Positions 11,084 through 20,040 of a stretch of 64,000 nt of DNA are shown here, one piece after another; the stretch's first letter is position 1, and each line of letters starts with the position of its first letter. This DNA comes from Paracoccaceae bacterium (lineage in GTDB: Bacteria > Pseudomonadota > Alphaproteobacteria > Rhodobacterales > Rhodobacteraceae). Position numbers and translations under genes: made by a program. The stretch covers positions 186,001-250,000 of the forward strand of contig JAIXZW010000003.1 in NCBI GenBank assembly GCA_027489375.1, given 5' to 3'. The notes under the pieces are model-generated. The model was not told where the DNA came from and did not search any database. It was given only the letters and a program-made list of their open reading frames with translations.

Positions 11084-11961
11084 AGGTCGATCTCCACCGT
11101 CAGGGGGAAGTGGTCCGATGCGGGGCAGCCCGTGTCGACACTGACGCGGCGCACAAGGGGTGCAAGGTCGGGCGTCACGAAGCAATGGTCCAACTGGCGC
11201 AGGCGAAGCTCTCCGGCGATGGTCTTTTCATGCGTGTGCAGGCTTCCCACCGTTTGCCCTGCGGCGGCCACGGCATCGACGAAGCCGTCGGCATAGCGCG
11301 CGCCGGGGTGATAGGGGGTTTCGCCCGTGATCCGGCGGTATTCGGCGCTGCGGGGTTCGGAATTGAAATCGCCCATCCAGATGGCCGAAGTCGGGCAGGG
11401 TGGTTCGACCTGCCCCTCGGTCCAATTGCGGTCCGGTTCGTCGTCGGTCCCGCTCCAAGGGCCGCCCTCGACCGTTGCGCGGGCATGCTGTTCCATCAGA
11501 AAGTCGATCTGTTCGAGGCGCTCGCCGACGCCGACATGCGCGAGGTGGAGCGACAGGATACGGACAGGTCCGTGCGGGGTTATGACCACCGCCTCGAGCG
11601 CCGCGTTCTGCGTGTTCAGGGGGTCGAGCATCCGTCGTTTGGGCAAAGGCCAAAGCCGTGACCATTGTAGCGGCAGACGCGACAGGATCATCGTACCGAA
11701 CTGGCGGCGGCGGTTGACGACGCGGCCTGCAATGACCTCTGACGCGTTCATGTCGAAGGCGGGGCCGTAAACCCAATGGTGTGCGGGCAACAGGTCCGCG
11801 ATCAACGCAGGCTGGTCATCCATATTGGTGCGCGACCAGTTTCGTTCCACCTCTTGAAGGCAGACGATGTCGGCATCTTGAACCGCGCTTGCGATGCGGG
11901 CCAGATCATAACGGCCGTCGGTGCCGAAGCCGTATTGGATATTGAAGGACACGAGCCTCAT
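11080..11961 (-). CDS. Endonuclease/exonuclease/phosphatase (EEP) family protein
   Basis: 293 residues with the metal-dependent EEP fold: MRLVSFNIQYGFG at the N-terminus, LQEVERNW (metal-binding Glu) near 40, ILSLHLAHVG (catalytic His) near 145, WMGDFNSEP (Asp/Asn pair) near 205, and the C-terminal SDHFPLTVEI. The family cleaves phosphodiester or phosphomonoester bonds in nucleic acids, inositol phosphates or lipids; the substrate is not evident and no signal peptide is seen. Its ATG overlaps the stop of the upstream membrane-protein gene (ATGA), so the two are translated together, which hints at a lipid-phosphate or glycan role rather than DNA repair. Confidence 0.85.
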   Translation of the reverse strand: MRLVSFNIQYGFGTDGRYDLARIASAVQDADIVCLQEVERNWSRTNMDDQPALIADLLPAHHWVYGPAFDMNASEVIAGRVVNRRRQFGTMILSRLPLQWSRLWPLPKRRMLDPLNTQNAALEAVVITPHGPVRILSLHLAHVGVGERLEQIDFLMEQHARATVEGGPWSGTDDEPDRNWTEGQVEPPCPTSAIWMGDFNSEPRSAEYRRITGETPYHPGARYADGFVDAVAAAGQTVGSLHTHEKTIAGELRLRQLDHCFVTPDLAPLVRRVSVDTGCPASDHFPLTVEIDL

Positions 11962-13703
11962 CCAAGCACCCTGAATACGCGCAGTTTCGAATTCGAGAGC
12001 GGAATTTCCGCAAGCCACGGACGCTCTCCGCCTTTGGAAAGGATGCTGCCGATGCTGGTGGCGGGCCCGTAGGTGTTGCCTGCGCAGAACAGAAGATAAT
12101 CGGCGCCGGTCCGGTCGATCGCGGCGCGCAGGTCGGCTTCGTCGCCTTCGAAGGGCAGGATGCCATTGGCAAAGGCGTCGGCGCTCCGGTGGTACGGGGC
12201 CGCTGTCACCGAATGGGACGATGCCAAAAGGATGATCGGGCCAAGATTGAGCGGGTTGAACACGATGCCGGTTTCAAGTGCATCGAGCCGCGCCATTTCC
12301 GTGACATTCGTGCATTCCAGTCCGAGCGTGGCCTTGCCCGTTCCTGTGCCCGTCCAGCCGGAGCTGACGTAAAGCACGGCGATCTGTTGTGAGAAAAGGA
12401 CGAAGACCCCTGTGCCGATTCCGGCCAGCCGCATTGCCGGATTCGATTGGCTGATCGCCCATGACAGCGCGCCTCCGAAGGCTATGGCGATGACGGGCAG
12501 GCCCATTGTCGTCATGCGCATCTGCCAGAAGGACAGGGCGGAGCCGAGGAGAAGGAAGCACAGGATCACGAAACCTTTGCCCCTTCGGGCAACGACCATC
12601 GCACCGAACAGCGCGGTGATGAGGTAGAAGGGGAGAAAGAGGGCGATGCTGCGCGCGGCATCGCTGCCCAGATAATGCAGCGCGGGTTTGATTTCTTGTA
12701 TCCTGCCAAGGACGCTGCGCTGTATTTCCGGCGTCATGGCGGTGTATGGCCCTGCCGCACAGGGGGCGAGGACAGGGGCCAGCAGTATCGCGGCCATTGC
12801 GCCGACCGCGCCGAGCACAGCGAAGCGCATGGCCGGACGCTTTAGCTTTTGGCCGATCATCACGACCGTGGCGCTTGCCGCGCAAGCCGTGGTGGTCAGG
12901 GCGATGAGCGGCGGGGAAATCGCATCACAGACCGCAACGTTCCAAAGTGCCGGATCGACCTGTCCCGCCATCAAAATCGGGACAGCCAAGGCCAGAGCGG
13001 TGGCGAAGCCCATCAATTTCGCAGCCGAACCCGGTCGGTCCAGACCGTGGGTGAAGACCAGCAAAAGGCCAGCCGTGCCGATGAACAGGATCATCTCCAA
13101 TCCGACGGCCAGCGACATGGCTGCGGCAAGCCCCCCCGTGACGCCCTTTCGTAGCGGGTGACGGTCATCGAGAAGGGTGTCGCACAGAACAAGCATGAGG
13201 ATGATCTGCACCGCGTGATGGTCTGTCGCTCCGACGCCGAAGCCTGCGTTCGACAGGAGCGAGTAGGTCAGCACCAGAAGGATGGAGAGACTGGCCGCCT
13301 GCCAGCCGAACAGGCGACGGGTCAGGCGCGCGGTGAGTGCGATGAACAGGATGCCAAGGGACAGCGGCCATATCATTGCAAGTGCCCGCAAGGCCAGGTC
13401 CTGACCGACGAAGGGTTCAAGCGCCGACACGATTGCTGCCATCGGAGCGTCGATATACCGCGACCAGTGCATCGAAAGCCCGTCTGGTGGAAGCACGCGG
13501 TGCTGCACCAGATCGAACCAGCCCTGCCCGTTCAGAAGGTCCCGCACCTCGACCAGTCGCATCGCATCGTCTGTGGACAGTCCGCTTCCCGTGGCGAGCA
13601 ACGCTTTGGCCGGGGGAATTTGCAGGACGAGGTAAAGAAGCACGAGCAGCGGAAAGGCAAAACGGAAACTTGCGGCACTGTCGAAAAGCCTGCGCGACGC
13701 CAT
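11958..13703 (-). CDS. Polytopic membrane protein, probable GT-C (STT3-like) glycosyltransferase
   Basis: 581 residues with roughly 11-12 membrane helices and a soluble C-terminal domain of about 120 residues. Soon after the first helix comes TDDAMRLVEVRDLLNGQGWF, an acidic pair in the first external loop as in GT-C enzymes. Near residue 160 the motif GATDHHAVQ resembles the DHH motif of oligosaccharyltransferases (STT3/PglB/AglB). I infer transfer of a lipid-linked sugar or oligosaccharide on the outer face of the inner membrane. It lies between a 53-residue membrane peptide and the EEP gene, overlapping both, in a locus with an ABC exporter and GT2 enzymes. The family call needs a profile search. 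Confidence 0.6.
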   Translation of the reverse strand: MASRRLFDSAASFRFAFPLLVLLYLVLQIPPAKALLATGSGLSTDDAMRLVEVRDLLNGQGWFDLVQHRVLPPDGLSMHWSRYIDAPMAAIVSALEPFVGQDLALRALAMIWPLSLGILFIALTARLTRRLFGWQAASLSILLVLTYSLLSNAGFGVGATDHHAVQIILMLVLCDTLLDDRHPLRKGVTGGLAAAMSLAVGLEMILFIGTAGLLLVFTHGLDRPGSAAKLMGFATALALAVPILMAGQVDPALWNVAVCDAISPPLIALTTTACAASATVVMIGQKLKRPAMRFAVLGAVGAMAAILLAPVLAPCAAGPYTAMTPEIQRSVLGRIQEIKPALHYLGSDAARSIALFLPFYLITALFGAMVVARRGKGFVILCFLLLGSALSFWQMRMTTMGLPVIAIAFGGALSWAISQSNPAMRLAGIGTGVFVLFSQQIAVLYVSSGWTGTGTGKATLGLECTNVTEMARLDALETGIVFNPLNLGPIILLASSHSVTAAPYHRSADAFANGILPFEGDEADLRAAIDRTGADYLLFCAGNTYGPATSIGSILSKGGERPWLAEIPLSNSKLRVFRVLG

Positions 13704-13864
13704 CAGGGCGATCCGTTCTGGATGAGATAGAGCGTGCCGAGCGCAACCATCGCCGAAAAGCCCGCCGAGCCAAGCCAGACCGTAAGACCGATGGCCCGGG
13801 GAAGCAGTCTGGCAAGAAAGACAAGCGCGAAGAGCGCCGAGCCGATGCCGAATAAAAGCCCCAT
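13703..13864 (-). CDS. Small two-helix membrane protein (53 residues)
   Basis: Short protein starting MGLLFGIGSALFALVFL and made almost wholly of two hydrophobic helices joined by RLLPRAIG. A GGTGGA ribosome site precedes its ATG, and its stop shares one base with the start of the STT3-like gene, so the pair is probably translationally coupled. It may be an accessory subunit of the GT-C protein. No family is recognised. Confidence 0.6.
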   Translation of the reverse strand: MGLLFGIGSALFALVFLARLLPRAIGLTVWLGSAGFSAMVALGTLYLIQNGSP

Positions 13865-13923
13865 CGTTCCACCCGTAACCTTGTGCCGCGCATCAAGGCA
13901 TTGCTCGCCTCTTTTGGCAAGCG

Positions 13924-15693
13924 TCAGCCCCTGACCACGCGCAACATGCGGCCCATGCGGGTTTCGGTCAGGTCGGCTGCGCGCCCTTCTCCCACCAAGG
14001 CGCCGTGGTCGAAGTGGAGATAGCCGTCGCAAACCCGAATTGACGACAGATGATGCGTGATGACGATCGTGATGCCGCGTCCACGACGGCGCCGGACGAG
14101 CTCCAGCGCCGTTGCCTCGGACAGCATGTCCATCGCGTTGGTGGCTTCATCCAGGATCAGGATGTCGGGGTCCCGCAGCAGTGCGCGGGCAAGGGCGATG
14201 CGCTGGCGCTGGCCTGCCGAAAGCTCTGTCCCGCGATTGCCGACACGGGTGGCGTATCCGTCGGGCAAGGCACGGATGAAGCCGTCGGCACCTGCCTCGG
14301 CGGCGGCGCGATGCGCATCGGCTTCGCTTGGTGGCGAGTCGGAGCCGTACAGGATGTTGTCGAGCACTGTCCCGTCGAACAGTTCCAGATCCTGACTTGC
14401 GACCGCGACGTGCCTGAGCCACTGCGCAGGCGGAAGGAGGGCGATGTCCGTGTTGCCCGCCATCACCCTGCCGTCCTGCGCCGTGAGCAAGCCGCAGATC
14501 AGGTTGGCCACGGTCGACTTTCCCGAGCCGGATCGTCCGATGATCGCCGTCGCCTCGCCGAAGGGAAGGGTGAAACTGACCTTATCCAGTGCCACGCCGC
14601 GGGCATCGCTGTAGCGGAAGGTGACGTTTTCGAATGACAGGCCGCGATGCAGATCGGGTTGACCCGCGACAGGGGACGTCTGGCGGTCTTGTGGCGGGGT
14701 CGAGAGGAGCCATGACACCTCGTCCAACCCGCCTGTCCATCCCCGGATCGCGGCGACCGACGCTTGCATGGAGCGGATTTGCGGCTGCAGGCGGTACAGG
14801 AGAACGGTGAATGCCGCCGCTTCGCCAAAGGTGACGCCAAGGCTGTAGGCGACATAGATCACGGCGAGGAAGAGGGCCGCATAGGCGATTTCGATCAGCG
14901 GGCCGACAGCGACCTGACGCAGTTGCAAACGCAGCGCGGCAAGCCGGACGGCGTTGGATGCCGTGTCGAAACGGGTCAGTTCGGGGGATTCGCGTCCGTA
15001 GAGCCGGATCAACCGCCATGCGCCGATCAGGTGGAGCATTCGGCCTGCAAGCCCCTTGTTCAATTCGGTCACTGTCCGGCCGAGGCGAAGGAAGTGGCGC
15101 GACAGTCCGTCCTGCGCGAAATGCATCGCGACGAGGCCGATCACGACGACAAGCGTGAGGTGTGGCGAAAGGATCAGCAGGAAGGCGACGAAGATCACCG
15201 TGGCCGATGCGGCGACACACAGGGACAATAGCGCCGCGACCGCATCCGCGGCGCGCCAGCTTTCGTTCGATACGACGTTCAAAAGCCGTTCGGACGGGAC
15301 GGTCATGCAAAAGGCAGGGTCGGCGCGCAGCAGCGAATTGCTGAGGGCGTGCCGGATTTCATGGCCGCATTTGCCGTAAAGCCAAGCCTGCAAACTGCCG
15401 TTGCCAAAGGAGACGAGGTTCTTGAGCGTGATCAGCGCGAAGATGGACAGTCCGATCAACGCGCCACGGCCCGCGATGCCAAGCCCGTCGGTAAAGGCCA
15501 TGACGCGTGCCACGGGAGCGGGCAGACTGCCGGCCGTCCCCGCACCGCGCGTCGCCATTTCGATGAGCGGGATCAGCATGCCGATGCCGAACCCTTCGAG
15601 CGCGGTCGCCACAAGGCCGAGCAGCACGACCAAGGGAACATAGCGGCGGACGGGCAGCAGGGCGTGCCGCAGCGTCGGGTGAAGGATGGGCAT
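13924..15693 (-). CDS. ABC transporter, fused permease and ATPase (exporter type)
   Basis: 589 residues. Six membrane helices fill about residues 10-310; the nucleotide-binding domain follows with Walker A IIGRSGSGKST near 378, signature LSAGQRQRIALARAL near 482, Walker B ILILDEATNAMD near 503 and the H-loop ITHHLS near 538. This is the half-transporter plan of MsbA/PglK-like exporters and flippases, which work as dimers. The ATG at 15693 follows AGAGG; a longer reading adds 14 residues without a ribosome site. Between an STT3-like gene and glycosyltransferases, a lipid-linked glycan flippase is the natural guess. Confidence 0.88.
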   Translation of the reverse strand: MPILHPTLRHALLPVRRYVPLVVLLGLVATALEGFGIGMLIPLIEMATRGAGTAGSLPAPVARVMAFTDGLGIAGRGALIGLSIFALITLKNLVSFGNGSLQAWLYGKCGHEIRHALSNSLLRADPAFCMTVPSERLLNVVSNESWRAADAVAALLSLCVAASATVIFVAFLLILSPHLTLVVVIGLVAMHFAQDGLSRHFLRLGRTVTELNKGLAGRMLHLIGAWRLIRLYGRESPELTRFDTASNAVRLAALRLQLRQVAVGPLIEIAYAALFLAVIYVAYSLGVTFGEAAAFTVLLYRLQPQIRSMQASVAAIRGWTGGLDEVSWLLSTPPQDRQTSPVAGQPDLHRGLSFENVTFRYSDARGVALDKVSFTLPFGEATAIIGRSGSGKSTVANLICGLLTAQDGRVMAGNTDIALLPPAQWLRHVAVASQDLELFDGTVLDNILYGSDSPPSEADAHRAAAEAGADGFIRALPDGYATRVGNRGTELSAGQRQRIALARALLRDPDILILDEATNAMDMLSEATALELVRRRRGRGITIVITHHLSSIRVCDGYLHFDHGALVGEGRAADLTETRMGRMLRVVRG

Positions 15694-15833
15694 CAAACCT
15701 CTGTCCGGCCCGGCAAGACGGGCCATGCCGGACAACGGGCGGATTTATGTTCGGTTCCCGAGGAACCCGCAGCCTTTGCCGCGAATTCTGCTTCTGCATT
15801 CGCGGACAGGACATTTGCCGCGAAGGGAGTGCC

Positions 15834-16988
15834 ATGCCCAAGGTTTCCGTCATACTTCCCGTCTACAACGCTGCGCCCTTTCTGCCGCTGGCTCTTGCGA
15901 GCCTTCTGTCGCAGACGCACCGCAACATCGAGGTGATCGCGCTTGACGACGGCTCGACCGACGGATCGCTTGCGCTGCTGCGGGCCGCAGCGGCCATGGA
16001 CCCGCGTGTCAGCATCCTGTCGCGGCCGAATCGCGGGTTGATCGCTACGCTGAACGAAGGCCTGCAGGTGGCCGACAGCGATTTCGTGGCGCGGATGGAT
16101 GCCGACGACATCGCCTATCCGCGGCGGATCGCGGCGCAGATAGACCGGTTTGCGGCAGACCACGCGCTCGGGGTGCTTGGAACGAATTTCGACACCCTGT
16201 TCGGCACGGATCGGGCCGAACCGGCGCAGGCCTCCATTCTGGCAGGACAGGGAGAGCGCGCCGTCTTTGCGCGCTTCGTCACGCCTTTGCGTCATCCGAC
16301 CGTCATGTTCCGGCGGACGCGGTTGGGCGCGGGGCGTCTGGTCTATGATCCTGCCTATCCCTGCGCCGAGGATTTCGACCTTTTTCGCCGTCTGGCCGAG
16401 GAAACGGGCCTTGCCGAAACCGCCGAACCCCATCTGGCCTATCGCCTGCATGCGGGAAGCGTCACCTCGCGCCAGATGGACCTGATGGTGAAAAGCCACA
16501 TCGCCATTCTGCGCGAGAACCTGTTGCGTCATTACCCGGCCGCAGTGGAAGCGGGCTTCGAACAGGTGGCCGATGCGCTGAAGGTCGAGTCGGTTCTTGC
16601 CGCCGGCACATTGATCCGGCGTCTGGACGGGATGGAAGCGTCGCAGCCGGATGCCGAGCGGATTGCCTTTCGGACCGGCGTTACGACGATCTTCCATTTC
16701 TTCTACGCCCATATCTGCCGCAGCGGCCGGCACGATCTTGCCTACCATTTCGTAACGGGAGCCGGGCGCTGGTCCGCCATCCGGCGGCGCGAGCGCGTTC
16801 TTTTGGCTGCCGCAGGCACGCTGCCTGTGGGGCAGGGGTTCCAGTTCTTCGATCGGGCACAGGCGCTGCGCCGCAGGATGCGGTCGGTGTCCTTGGCCGA
16901 TCTTGTGCCCGAGCTTTCATCAATGAGCGTTTTTGCCAAAAGGATTGAACATGCCGCAGAGTTCGGAGCAGCCCGACGCGCTGCCTGA
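15834..16988 (+). CDS. GT2-family glycosyltransferase
   Basis: 384 residues. The N-terminal GT-A fold shows SVILPVYNAAPFLPLAL, DDGSTDGSLALL and VARMDADDIAYPRR, whose DAD is the nucleotide-sugar/metal motif of family 2. A cytoplasmic inverting transferase is expected. The C-terminal 150 residues are less typical. The ATG at 15834 is preceded by AAGGGAG. It is divergent from the ABC exporter across 140 bases and heads a three-gene operon; its 3' end overlaps the next gene by 38 bases. Confidence 0.9.
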   Translation: MPKVSVILPVYNAAPFLPLALASLLSQTHRNIEVIALDDGSTDGSLALLRAAAAMDPRVSILSRPNRGLIATLNEGLQVADSDFVARMDADDIAYPRRIAAQIDRFAADHALGVLGTNFDTLFGTDRAEPAQASILAGQGERAVFARFVTPLRHPTVMFRRTRLGAGRLVYDPAYPCAEDFDLFRRLAEETGLAETAEPHLAYRLHAGSVTSRQMDLMVKSHIAILRENLLRHYPAAVEAGFEQVADALKVESVLAAGTLIRRLDGMEASQPDAERIAFRTGVTTIFHFFYAHICRSGRHDLAYHFVTGAGRWSAIRRRERVLLAAAGTLPVGQGFQFFDRAQALRRRMRSVSLADLVPELSSMSVFAKRIEHAAEFGAARRAA

Positions 16989-17898
16989 TGTCAGTTTCAT
17001 CATCTGCACGAGGGACCGACCACAGAAGCTTCTGGCCTGCATCGGGTCTATCGTCGCGGCAGTGCGCGATGCCGGAACGGATGCCGAAATCGTCGTCGTC
17101 GAGAACGGAAGCTTGCCCGCGCTTGCACTGGGCGAGGAAACGTTGAGCGAGGTCGGTGCCGGGCTGTGCCGTCTGATCCGGCTGCATCAGGGCAGCCTGT
17201 CCGAAGCGCGGAACGTAGGCATCCTGCAATCGCGCGGCGACCTTCTGGTCTTTTCGGACGACGATTGCATTCTGGAGAGGGATTACCTGCGGGATGCGCT
17301 GCGTCGTCGCGACGGGATGCTGGCAGAGGGGGTCGAGTATTTTCTGATCGGCGGCCGGGTCCGTCTGGGCGACGAGCGGGATTTGCCCTTTACGATCAAG
17401 GATCATCCGCTGGCCGAGACATTCGACACGGGGGTTCATCCCGGCGGATTTATCCAGGGATGCAACTTCATCCTTCCCCGCGCCACGGCGCGGCGGGTTG
17501 GCTGGTTCGATCTGCGATTCGGAGCGGGCGCGCGATTCAGGGCGGGAGAGGATACCGATTATCTCATTCGTGCCCATGCGGCGGGGGTGTTGATCCGCTA
17601 TGTGCCGGATATGGGTGTGCGCCATCTGCATGGCCGCCGCACCTTTGCCGAGGTGGACAGGCTGAACCGCAACTACGCCTTTGCCAACGGGGCTATTCTG
17701 GCCAAACACCTGCGGCGCCATCCCTGGCTGGCGCGGCATCTGGCATGGACGGTCCGCTCGACCGTGCTCGAGCGGATCGGCGGGCCGAAGTTCGACGCGG
17801 CGGTCGGGCTGACCTGGGGGTCGGTGACGCGGGCGCAGGTCGGGGGAATTCTCGCTTTTGTCGGCTATGGATTGCGGCGCGGAAAGGCGACCCCATGA
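16951..17898 (+). CDS. GT2-family glycosyltransferase
   Basis: 315 residues. VSFIICTRDRPQKLLACIGSI opens the GT-A fold, VFSDDDCILERDYL carries the DDD nucleotide-sugar motif, and GAGARFRAGEDTDYLIRAHAAG contains the ED pair expected to hold the catalytic base. Transfer to a lipid-linked glycan in the cytoplasm is likely. The ATG at 16951 follows AAGGA and lies within the end of the preceding gene; the stop overlaps the acyltransferase start (ATGA). The two GT2 enzymes are related in plan but not near-identical. Confidence 0.9.
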   Translation: MPQSSEQPDALPDVSFIICTRDRPQKLLACIGSIVAAVRDAGTDAEIVVVENGSLPALALGEETLSEVGAGLCRLIRLHQGSLSEARNVGILQSRGDLLVFSDDDCILERDYLRDALRRRDGMLAEGVEYFLIGGRVRLGDERDLPFTIKDHPLAETFDTGVHPGGFIQGCNFILPRATARRVGWFDLRFGAGARFRAGEDTDYLIRAHAAGVLIRYVPDMGVRHLHGRRTFAEVDRLNRNYAFANGAILAKHLRRHPWLARHLAWTVRSTVLERIGGPKFDAAVGLTWGSVTRAQVGGILAFVGYGLRRGKATP

Positions 17899-18974
17899 AC
17901 GCCGCGGCCGATGCGCCGAAAAGCCATTTGCCGCATCTGGACGGGCTGCGCGGAGTGGCCGTGCTTTTGGTTCTGGTGGAGCATTTCACCTATAACGAAT
18001 GGCTGCGCGGCTGGTCTCCGGGTAGCATGGGGGTGCGCACTTTCTTCGTTCTGTCGGGGTTCCTGATAACCGGCATATTGCTTTCGGATCGGGACCGCTT
18101 CGCTGCAGGTATGGTGGCGCGGCGCTTCTTTCGCAATCGGGCGTTGCGATTGCTGCCTGCGTTCCTGCTTGCGGTGGGGGTGGCGGCGGCCTTGGGGATT
18201 GCCGACATGCGGCAGGATTGGGCGTGGCATCTGACCTATCTGTCCAACGTCGACATCTGGCTCCAACGCGGATGGAGCGGGGCGGGGCATTTCTGGACAC
18301 TGGCCGTCGAGCAGCAGTTTTACGTGCTGTGGTTTCCCGTGGTCGTGCTGATGCCGCGGCGGTGGCTGGTGCCGGTCGTTGCGATCTGTCTGGTCTTGGC
18401 GCCTTTGCTCCGGTTGATGATCGTGGGGGGGAGGACGGAGTTCCTGAACGTGCTGTTTCCCGCGCAGGCCGATGCGCTGGCGCTGGGGGCGCTGCTTGCC
18501 GTGGCGCTGCGGTCGGTCATGGGGCGTGCCGTGCTGCTGCGCCTTGCGCGGCCTTGGGTGCTTTGGCTGCTGCTTGGGCTGCTTCTTGCAGCAAGCGCGC
18601 CTGTGTGGGAGCGACCGATGTTTCTGGGTTGGGTGATCCAGCCGGGCCTGATTGCGGCGACTGCCGCTGCGACGGTTGCGCTTGCGGTGGTGCGGCCCTC
18701 GGGGGTGGGGTGGCTGATGGCCCCGTGGCTGCGCCATCTGGGGCGCATTTCCTATGGGCTGTATCTGTTCCACTACCTCGTGCCGCAGGCGCTGAACCTT
18801 TATGTGCCCTTTGTCGCGGGCCTGACCGAGGGGCCGGAAAAGGTGCTGCGACTGGTCATCTGGCTTGCCGTATCGCTGCTTCTGGCCGAGGCGAGTTGGC
18901 GTCTGGTCGAACAGCCCGCACTTCGGCTGAAGCAGGTTGCGGTCTGGCGACAGGGGCCAAAGGCGGTGGTGTGA
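17895..18974 (+). CDS. Acyltransferase 3 (OafA/Oac type) membrane protein
   Basis: 359 residues with about ten membrane helices. The N-terminal HLDGLRGVAVLLVLVEHF carries the family's conserved His before the first helix, and MGVRTFFVLSGFLITGILL, FRNRALRLLPAF, WTLAVEQQFYVLWF and the late ISYGLYLFHY are standard family 3 segments. These enzymes O-acylate (commonly acetylate) polysaccharides, LPS or peptidoglycan. Coupled by ATGA to the upstream GT2 gene, it probably decorates the glycan made by this locus. Confidence 0.92.
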   Translation: MNAAADAPKSHLPHLDGLRGVAVLLVLVEHFTYNEWLRGWSPGSMGVRTFFVLSGFLITGILLSDRDRFAAGMVARRFFRNRALRLLPAFLLAVGVAAALGIADMRQDWAWHLTYLSNVDIWLQRGWSGAGHFWTLAVEQQFYVLWFPVVVLMPRRWLVPVVAICLVLAPLLRLMIVGGRTEFLNVLFPAQADALALGALLAVALRSVMGRAVLLRLARPWVLWLLLGLLLAASAPVWERPMFLGWVIQPGLIAATAAATVALAVVRPSGVGWLMAPWLRHLGRISYGLYLFHYLVPQALNLYVPFVAGLTEGPEKVLRLVIWLAVSLLLAEASWRLVEQPALRLKQVAVWRQGPKAVV

Positions 18975-18979
18975 AGCGT

Positions 18980-19019
18980 GGGGGCTGGACCCCCCAAGGG
19001 GTTGCACCACTGTCTTTTT
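18980..19019 (+). terminator. Possible terminator after the glycan operon
   Basis: GGGGG-CTGGA-CCCCC forms a short hairpin soon after the acyltransferase stop, and TCTTTTTA follows about 18 bases later. The distance to the T-run makes it a weak candidate. Confidence 0.35.
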
Positions 19020-19029
19020 AAGGAAGAAG

Positions 19030-19105
19030 TGGTGAGCCGGACAGGATTCGAACCTGTGACCCGCTGATTAAAAGTCAGCTGCTCTACCAACTGAGCTACC
19101 GGCCC
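19030..19105 (-). tRNA. tRNA-Lys(TTT)
   Basis: Minus-strand cloverleaf: acceptor GGGCCGG pairs with CCGGCTC, the anticodon stem GCTGA/TCAGC holds loop CTTTTAA (anticodon TTT), and the T-arm is ACAGG-TTCGAAT-CCTGT. The 3' CCA is encoded. It closes the segment opened by tRNA-Arg. Confidence 0.96.
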
Positions 19106-19200
19106 CACGCGGCGCTGATTAAGGGGGCGGGGCGGGGGGGTCAAGGGCTAAATTCATGGCCCTCTGGCAAAATCTGCGCATGGGGCGTATATCGGCGCCC

Positions 19201-20040
19201 ATGACCGAGATGCAGCGCCCCCTTGGCCAGCCCTTCATGAAAATGCACGGGCTTGGCAATGACTTCGTGGTGATCGATTCACGTGGAAAGCCACCCGTGA
19301 CGACGCCTGCGTTGGCGCGTGCGCTGGGCGACAGGAATCGGGGTGTGGGCTTCGACCAGCTTGCCGAGATTCGCGATGCCGAGGGGGCGGACTTCACGCT
19401 CGACTTCTGGAACAGCGATGGCAGCCGTGCGGGGGCTTGCGGGAATGCGACGCGCTGCGTGTCCGATTACGTGATGCGCGGGTCGGGGAAGGATGCGGTG
19501 ACGCTGTTCACCCAGCGCGGGGCTTTGCATGCGCTGCGGCGGGCGGATGGGCTGGTGTCGGTGAACATGGGGCATCCGCAGCGGGACTGGGCCGAGGTGC
19601 CGCTGGCGCAGGCGGTGGATACGCTGCATCTGCCGCTGTCGGGCGATCCGGTGGCGGTGGGGATGGGCAATCCGCATTGCGTGTTCTTCGTGCCGGATGC
19701 CGAGGCGGTCGATCTGGCCGGTATAGGGCCGAAGTGGGAGCATGACCCGCTTTTCCCGCAGCGGACGAATGTTGAATTTGCCAGTGTCACCGCCCCCGAC
19801 CACCTGCGCCTGCGGGTGTGGGAGCGTGGCGCGGGGATCACTTTGGCTTGCGGATCAGGGGCTTGCGCGACTGCCGTGGCCGCGCATCTGCGCGGGCTGA
19901 CGGGGCGGCGGGTGCAGATTGATGCCGATGGCGGCACGCTGGAGATTGATTGGCGCGAGGACGGGGTCTGGATGACCGGACCCGTGGCGCATGTCTTCGA
20001 CGGTTGGCTGTCGCCGGAATTTCTGGCCCAACACGCATGA
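19201..20040 (+). CDS. dapF: Diaminopimelate epimerase
   Basis: 279 residues. Converts LL- to meso-diaminopimelate for lysine and peptidoglycan. Both catalytic cysteines are seen: in [16 protein letters not shown] near 80 and in [13 protein letters not shown] near 225; the N-terminal [13 protein letters not shown] is diagnostic. Starts at 19201 (MTEMQRPL) or at the Met three codons later are both reasonable; the upstream ATG at 19180 seems too early. Its stop overlaps the mtaB start by four bases. Confidence 0.96.
   Translation: MTEMQRPLGQPFMKMHGLGNDFVVIDSRGKPPVTTPALARALGDRNRGVGFDQLAEIRDAEGADFTLDFWNSDGSRAGACGNATRCVSDYVMRGSGKDAVTLFTQRGALHALRRADGLVSVNMGHPQRDWAEVPLAQAVDTLHLPLSGDPVAVGMGNPHCVFFVPDAEAVDLAGIGPKWEHDPLFPQRTNVEFASVTAPDHLRLRVWERGAGITLACGSGACATAVAAHLRGLTGRRVQIDADGGTLEIDWREDGVWMTGPVAHVFDGWLSPEFLAQHA

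Noticed and set aside
9726-19105. Integrative island between tRNA genes
   Set aside because: No integrase, no duplicated tRNA 3' end and no direct repeat seen, so mobility is not claimed; only the boundary is noted as a finding.
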